DNA of 64,000 nucleotides from Halobacteriovorax sp. HLS (lineage in GTDB: Bacteria; Bdellovibrionota; Bacteriovoracia; Bacteriovoracales; Bacteriovoracaceae): NCBI RefSeq assembly GCF_004006665.1, contig NZ_QOCL01000009.1, forward strand, positions 62,001-126,000. The letters run 5' to 3'. The notes beneath the pieces are model-generated. The model saw only the letters and a program-made list of their open reading frames with translations, did not search any database and was not told the origin of the DNA. Made by a program: the position numbers and the translations under genes. Below, in pieces: positions 60,073-64,000 of the stretch (the first letter of the stretch is position 1; each line of letters starts with the position of its first letter).

Positions 60073-60807
60073 ATGGTTTCTAAAATTGAGAGTTTTTCGT
60101 TAGAAAAAGGAAGAGTTTTAGCTAATCGTTATACGGTTTTAGAGCTACTTGGGGCAGGGGTTGAAGGTGAAGTCTATAAGGTTTCTGAACTTTTAACAAA
60201 TAAAGTCAGGGCCCTTAAAATATTCTTTCCTCATAGAAATAAGAATTTCAAGATAAGTACTCGAAATGCTAATAAACTTGATAAGTTAAGAGAGAGTCCT
60301 ATTGTAATGGATTACTTCTCTCATGATGTGATTAGAATGAAGGGGCAGAAAGTTGCTTGTCTTGCTTGCGAATTTATTGAAGGGGAGCTTCTAGGTACCT
60401 TTATCGAGAAGCAGAAATTAAAGAAGCTAGGGATTTTTCCATCAATTCACTTATTGTATTCAATAGTTCTTGGGGTTGAGTCTATTCACTTAGAAGGGGA
60501 GTATCATGGTGACCTTCATGTGGATAATATCATTATTAAAAGGTTTGGCCTTGAGTTTGATCTAAAAATTATCGACCTGCATCATTGGGGAGACTCAAAG
60601 AAGGATAATAGAGATGAGGATATAGTTAAAATAATTCGAATCTTCTACGATATTCTCGGAGGGGCGAAGTACTATAAGAACTTATCACCTTCATTGAAGT
60701 ATATAATCTGTGGCCTTAAAAGAAGTATCATTCTAAATAGATTTAAAACAATATCAGATCTAAGGTATCACTTAGAGCTAATGGATTGGTCAGATGCAGT
60801 TAGATAG
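60073..60807 (+). CDS. Ser/Thr protein kinase-like (Hanks-type, short)
   Basis: 244 residues. Glycine loop GAGVEGEVY at 27-35, ATP-binding K49 in RALKIFF, catalytic loop HGDLHVDNII with D147 and N152, and Mg-binding D168 in IDLHH (DLH in place of DFG). It is shorter than usual kinases and lacks membrane or sensor segments, so it is a cytoplasmic kinase core. Its gene overlaps the PP2C phosphatase by 14 bases, an intimate antagonistic pair. AGGAGG precedes the ATG. Confidence 0.85.
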   Translation: MVSKIESFSLEKGRVLANRYTVLELLGAGVEGEVYKVSELLTNKVRALKIFFPHRNKNFKISTRNANKLDKLRESPIVMDYFSHDVIRMKGQKVACLACEFIEGELLGTFIEKQKLKKLGIFPSIHLLYSIVLGVESIHLEGEYHGDLHVDNIIIKRFGLEFDLKIIDLHHWGDSKKDNRDEDIVKIIRIFYDILGGAKYYKNLSPSLKYIICGLKRSIILNRFKTISDLRYHLELMDWSDAVR

Positions 60808-61573
60808 TAAGCAACAAATATTCTTACATGATGAACATGAGTATCATTATTCATTCCAAGATATTGATGGTTATAGAATTGGTTTCTTTATTTCTAGAAA
60901 TAAAGAAAAAACTTTTCAAGAAAATGAAGATACCCTCTTTATCCAAAAGAATGAGCAAGAACTTATTTTTGGTGTTGCTGATGGAGCGGGTGGACACCCA
61001 AGAGGGAGAGATGCCGCATTTTTGATTGGTAATGAATTAATTTCTACTGATAGAACAGATCATGTTTATCATATTGATGACCTTAATAAGAAAATTATTG
61101 ATTTAAAGGTAGGGGCGAAATCAACTTTGGCCTTTGCTGCTATAAAAGAAGACTTAATTAGATTCTATACAGTTGGAGATTCAGAGATCATATATTGGAA
61201 TGGTCATGGGAATGAAATTTTTACTTCAACTCCACATTCTAATTCAGGGTTAAAAGTTAGGGCAGGAATAACTTCACAGACTGACTCTTTAGATGATCCT
61301 GATCGATACCTTGTTAATAATTTGATGGGAGATGAATTTATAAGAATTGAAAGTACTTCCGGCGTGCCTATTAAAAAAGGGCATACGATACTTATCGGTT
61401 CAGATGGTCTCTTTGATAATATAAGTCATGAAGATCTCACTGAGATAGTTGGAAGAGGTTCTTTTGATAAGTCTTTTCAAGGATTGGTTGATCTTTGTAT
61501 TGAGCAAGATCCAGAACGTTGGCTAAAAAATGATGATATTACATTTATTTTTCTTAGAAAAATAAAGGCGTAA
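60794..61573 (+). CDS. PP2C-family protein phosphatase
   Basis: 259 residues with PP2C metal-binding motifs: GVADGAGGHPRGRDAA, SDGLFDNIS and DDITFIF. STP-type bacterial PP2C enzymes remove phosphate from Ser/Thr. Pairing with the overlapping kinase gene suggests a reversible phosphorylation switch; substrates are unknown. No membrane segment. Confidence 0.9.
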   Translation: MQLDSKQQIFLHDEHEYHYSFQDIDGYRIGFFISRNKEKTFQENEDTLFIQKNEQELIFGVADGAGGHPRGRDAAFLIGNELISTDRTDHVYHIDDLNKKIIDLKVGAKSTLAFAAIKEDLIRFYTVGDSEIIYWNGHGNEIFTSTPHSNSGLKVRAGITSQTDSLDDPDRYLVNNLMGDEFIRIESTSGVPIKKGHTILIGSDGLFDNISHEDLTEIVGRGSFDKSFQGLVDLCIEQDPERWLKNDDITFIFLRKIKA

Positions 61574-61608
61574 TTGTGTTTCACAAACAAAGAAACTGAG
61601 GAAAAGAA

Positions 61609-62619
61609 ATGAAAGAAAATATTTTAAATATAGACTTAGATAATTATGAAATTGGGAAAACTTCTGTTGATCAAGTAGACTTTCCATCATTTTACGGATT
61701 ACAAAAAGTAACGGCTCCACTCTATGTTCATCGAGCAACTAAAGAAATTTCTCCGTGTGTTGTTGTTACTGCGTGTGTGCATGGTGATGAAATTAATGGG
61801 CTTCGTATTGCTCAATCTTTAATTAAAGGTAAGTTGAAAATTCAAAAAGGAACTCTAATTATAATCCCTGTGGTTAATATTTATGGATTCTTAAATAAAC
61901 TAAGATACCTTCCAGATAGAAAAGATTTAAATAGGTGCTTTCCGGGGCTTCCAAAAGGAAGTTTTGGTTCAAGATTTGCTCACTTTATTTTCCAGAATAT
62001 CACAAAGTATGGCGATGTTTTTATTGATCTTCACTCAGGTCCTCCTGGGCGTTTTAATATCCCTCAAATACGCTGTGATTTAAGTAATAAAATTGTACAA
62101 GACCTGGTGGACAATATCAGCGTTCCTCTCGTGGTGAATAGCTCTCTTAAGGACGGATCACTGAGAGAGGCCATTGAAAGTACTGGAAAGGCCTGTATTG
62201 TTTTTGAAGGTGGAGAAGGCTTAAGGTTTGATGAAACTATTACGAAGTATGGTGTTAATTTAGTTAAGAGTACTCTTGCTCATCTTCAAATGATCAAGAC
62301 GAAGAAAGAATTCAATAAAGATAAAGTGATTATCAATAAGACAAAATGGCTAAGGGCCAAAGAGGGTGGTCTTTTAATTAATAAGGCACATCATGGAAAA
62401 GTTGCCAAAAAAGGTGATATCATTGGTGAACTTAGAAAAATCACGGGAGAGTTAATTACTTATATTAGAATGGATAATGATGGTGTTATTCTTGGTACTA
62501 GTAAATCATCCCTGATTATGTCAGGTGATGCACTCTATAATATTGGATTTCTAAATAATGAATACCAAGAAGACGATGAAGAGTTTATGGACTACTTTGA
62601 TTTTGACTCAGAAGAATAG
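61609..62619 (+). CDS. Succinylglutamate desuccinylase/aspartoacylase family protein
   Basis: 336 residues of the zinc-dependent AstE/AspA family: zinc ligands in CVHGDEING and DLHSGPPG, and DLNRCFPG. In several bacteria members adjoin rimK and the RimK-type protease, but here those are 13 kb away. A C-terminal domain (LRAKEGGLLIN...) completes it. It would hydrolyse an acyl-amino acid or peptide bond; substrate unknown. GAGGAAAAG precedes the ATG. Confidence 0.85.
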   Translation: MKENILNIDLDNYEIGKTSVDQVDFPSFYGLQKVTAPLYVHRATKEISPCVVVTACVHGDEINGLRIAQSLIKGKLKIQKGTLIIIPVVNIYGFLNKLRYLPDRKDLNRCFPGLPKGSFGSRFAHFIFQNITKYGDVFIDLHSGPPGRFNIPQIRCDLSNKIVQDLVDNISVPLVVNSSLKDGSLREAIESTGKACIVFEGGEGLRFDETITKYGVNLVKSTLAHLQMIKTKKEFNKDKVIINKTKWLRAKEGGLLINKAHHGKVAKKGDIIGELRKITGELITYIRMDNDGVILGTSKSSLIMSGDALYNIGFLNNEYQEDDEEFMDYFDFDSEE

Positions 62620-62685
62620 AGGATTCTTTGTCAGTGTAAAAGTTATCTGTAAAATGAAAAGAGAATCTCTCGCTTTGGTCTGTAA

Positions 62686-63306
62686 ATGATTGCTCTAGTG
62701 ACAGGAATCATAATAGGTTTTCTTATGTGCATTCCTATTGGTCCTATAAATGTATGGGTAATTAACACTCATTTAAAGCATAGTGCCGCTAGGGCCTTGT
62801 CTATTGCTGTGGGTGGTTCTCTTATGGACTTTCTCTACTTCTTTTTTATCTTGTCTGGGCTCTCTTTTATCACCTTTGGTGAACAATTAGTATTTTGGCT
62901 AAAGGTTTTTGGAATTATTTTAATATTCTGTCTAGGAATTAAAGAACTCACATCGAAGGTAACCCAAATAGAAAGAAAGACTGAAAAAGAAAGTCCCAAT
63001 GGTCTTGCCGCAGGTTTTCTTTTGGGAGTCGTTATTTACACTTCTAATCCCACTCTGGTCGTGACAATGACGGCCCTTGGAGCAACTGTAAAAAGCTTTG
63101 AACTCTTTGAAATGGGACGATTAAATATTTTCTTAGTTTCTCTTGGATTGGCAATAGGTTCAGTTCTTTGGTTCGTTTTTCTGATCAAGCTCATTGATAG
63201 ATTTCAGGAAGTAATTAGAAATAAATATTTAAATTATTTCACAAAGGTGAGTGGCGCACTAATGATTGCTTTAAGTTTATTTATGGCAAGTCAGCTTTAT
63301 ATTTAA
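62686..63306 (+). CDS. LysE-family translocator
   Basis: 206 residues with six hydrophobic segments and the LysE start MIALVTGIIIGFLMCIPIGPINVWVI. Members export amino acids or related compounds. It converges with the TauE/SafE-family gene. Substrate unknown. Confidence 0.85.
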   Translation: MIALVTGIIIGFLMCIPIGPINVWVINTHLKHSAARALSIAVGGSLMDFLYFFFILSGLSFITFGEQLVFWLKVFGIILIFCLGIKELTSKVTQIERKTEKESPNGLAAGFLLGVVIYTSNPTLVVTMTALGATVKSFELFEMGRLNIFLVSLGLAIGSVLWFVFLIKLIDRFQEVIRNKYLNYFTKVSGALMIALSLFMASQLYI

Positions 63307-63320
63307 TGAGTTGTACTTAC

Positions 63321-64000
63321 TTAAGTTGTATATAGAGTGTGAATACACTTTATAAATAGGATGAGTAGTACAAAGTTGAAAACGGGTTTTATTACGTCTT
63401 TACTTCTAGTTAAAATAAGACCGCTACCTATCCAGTTTCCTAATATACTACCAATCGCACCGATCAGTGTTACTTTCCAAGCAATACTTCCTGCGGAGGC
63501 AAAGTAAATAAATGAAGCTATATTGGATGTGAAATTCAATACTCTCGCAGTTGCGTTGGCATTTAGTGCATTCATTCTTAAGAAAAGAAAAAGGGCAATA
63601 ATTAAAAAAGTACCTGTCCCTGGACCAAAGAATCCATCATAGAATCCTATACATAAACCTGTTAAGGCTGATCTAAAAAATAATTGAAAGTTATTCAGTT
63701 TCTCACTGACTTCGTCTCTATTAAAGTTGATCTTCTTACCTAGAAATAAAAGTAGAGGAAGAACTACGATGAGGATATAGATCATATACTCACTAGAGAG
63801 AACTTTACTCGCTCTTGCACCAATAAATGCACCTGTTAAAGAGAACACTATGGCAATTGAGCCCTCTTTCCACTTTATCGCTTTATTTCGTATGAATCGT
63901 GTGATGGAGCTGAATGTGCCAATAGATGAAACACTCTTGTTGGTTCCTAGGATTAACGATTCTGGTAGACCTACTGAAATATAGAGTGGAATGGTTATAA
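63321..64000 (-). CDS. TauE/SafE (TSUP) family permease, 5' part beyond the window
   Basis: The leftward frame continues to the right edge without a stop, so the gene begins outside the window. The visible part includes VGLPESLILGTNKSVSSIGT and LTGAFIGARAS, then DGFFGPGTGTFLIIALF, the two conserved repeats of the TSUP family. An internal GTG at 63848 might be mistaken for its start. Such permeases move sulfur- or carbon-containing anions. Converges with the LysE gene. Confidence 0.85.
   Translation of the reverse strand, partial: ITIPLYISVGLPESLILGTNKSVSSIGTFSSITRFIRNKAIKWKEGSIAIVFSLTGAFIGARASKVLSSEYMIYILIVVLPLLLFLGKKINFNRDEVSEKLNNFQLFFRSALTGLCIGFYDGFFGPGTGTFLIIALFLFLRMNALNANATARVLNFTSNIASFIYFASAGSIAWKVTLIGAIGSILGNWIGSGLILTRSKDVIKPVFNFVLLILFIKCIHTLYTT

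Noticed and set aside
1-64000. tRNA, rRNA, CRISPR arrays, transposases, integrases and phage genes
   Set aside because: Looked for on both strands; no tRNA-like cloverleaf ends, no regularly spaced repeats and no recombinase motifs were found. A tRNAscan or CRISPR search would be the decisive test.

Overview
This is an AT-rich, gene-dense bacterial chromosome segment with about 75 protein genes, short intergenic gaps and many 4-17 base gene overlaps. I see no rRNA, tRNA, insertion sequence, prophage or CRISPR array. The envelope is Gram-negative: there are lipoproteins, beta-barrel proteins, a TolC-RND efflux system and a periplasmic zinc-binding protein. The gene mix points to the Bdellovibrionota, perhaps a Bacteriovorax/Halobacteriovorax relative. 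It combines many small secreted proteins, a RimK ligase, a RimK-type aspartic protease, an aspartoacylase-like enzyme, a MerR-B12 lipid operon and a PP2C/kinase pair. The lineage is inferred from content and base composition, not from a marker gene.

Layout. 1-1000: a type VII toxin-antitoxin pair in which the antitoxin is fused to an HTH, with two operator palindromes. 1000-3300: a WYL regulator with a VOC protein and a large palindrome, then a PQQ-type sugar dehydrogenase. 3300-8000: a six-gene zinc-acquisition operon (His-rich secreted protein, lipoprotein, outer-membrane barrel, ZnuA, ZnuC, ZnuB) behind a perfect 25-bp Zur/Fur-like palindrome. 8000-29900: mixed housekeeping and accessory genes, including glutaredoxin, a secreted HNH nuclease, D-lactate dehydrogenase, two secreted HExxH proteins, an antiporter, a desaturase, an ABC-F protein, LysR regulators, a lipocalin, and an inositol-phosphatase/kinase pair. 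29900-32900: a pseudo-receiver/PilZ-like protein divergent from a GAF histidine kinase.

34500-41800 is a conserved-type operon. A MerR regulator with a B12-binding domain is followed by an FAD oxidoreductase, DUF1365, a cyclopropane-fatty-acid-synthase family methyltransferase, a chalcone-isomerase-like secreted protein, an NTF2-like protein and a DUF2878-SDR fusion. Comparable clusters elsewhere are linked to light or singlet-oxygen stress and membrane-lipid modification. 41750-49650 holds an aminotransferase, a methyltransferase, an exported kinase-like lipoprotein, a cold-shock protein, a RimK-type protease, a RimK ligase carrying a C-terminal TrkA_C-like domain, and DbpA. 50100-59950 is a copper/silver resistance region: CopZ, CopA, a c-type haem protein, TolC, CusB, CusA and a DUF3347 protein. 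60000-64000 holds an overlapping Ser/Thr kinase-PP2C phosphatase pair, an aspartoacylase-like hydrolase, a LysE exporter and the 3' part of a TauE/SafE-family permease cut by the window end.

The most interesting points are the zinc operon, where metal-binding His-rich domains sit on separate exported proteins with a duplicated Cys-His motif; the RimK-TrkA_C fusion; the DUF2878-SDR fusion; and the B12 regulator that has lost the tryptophan typical of CarH photoreceptors.
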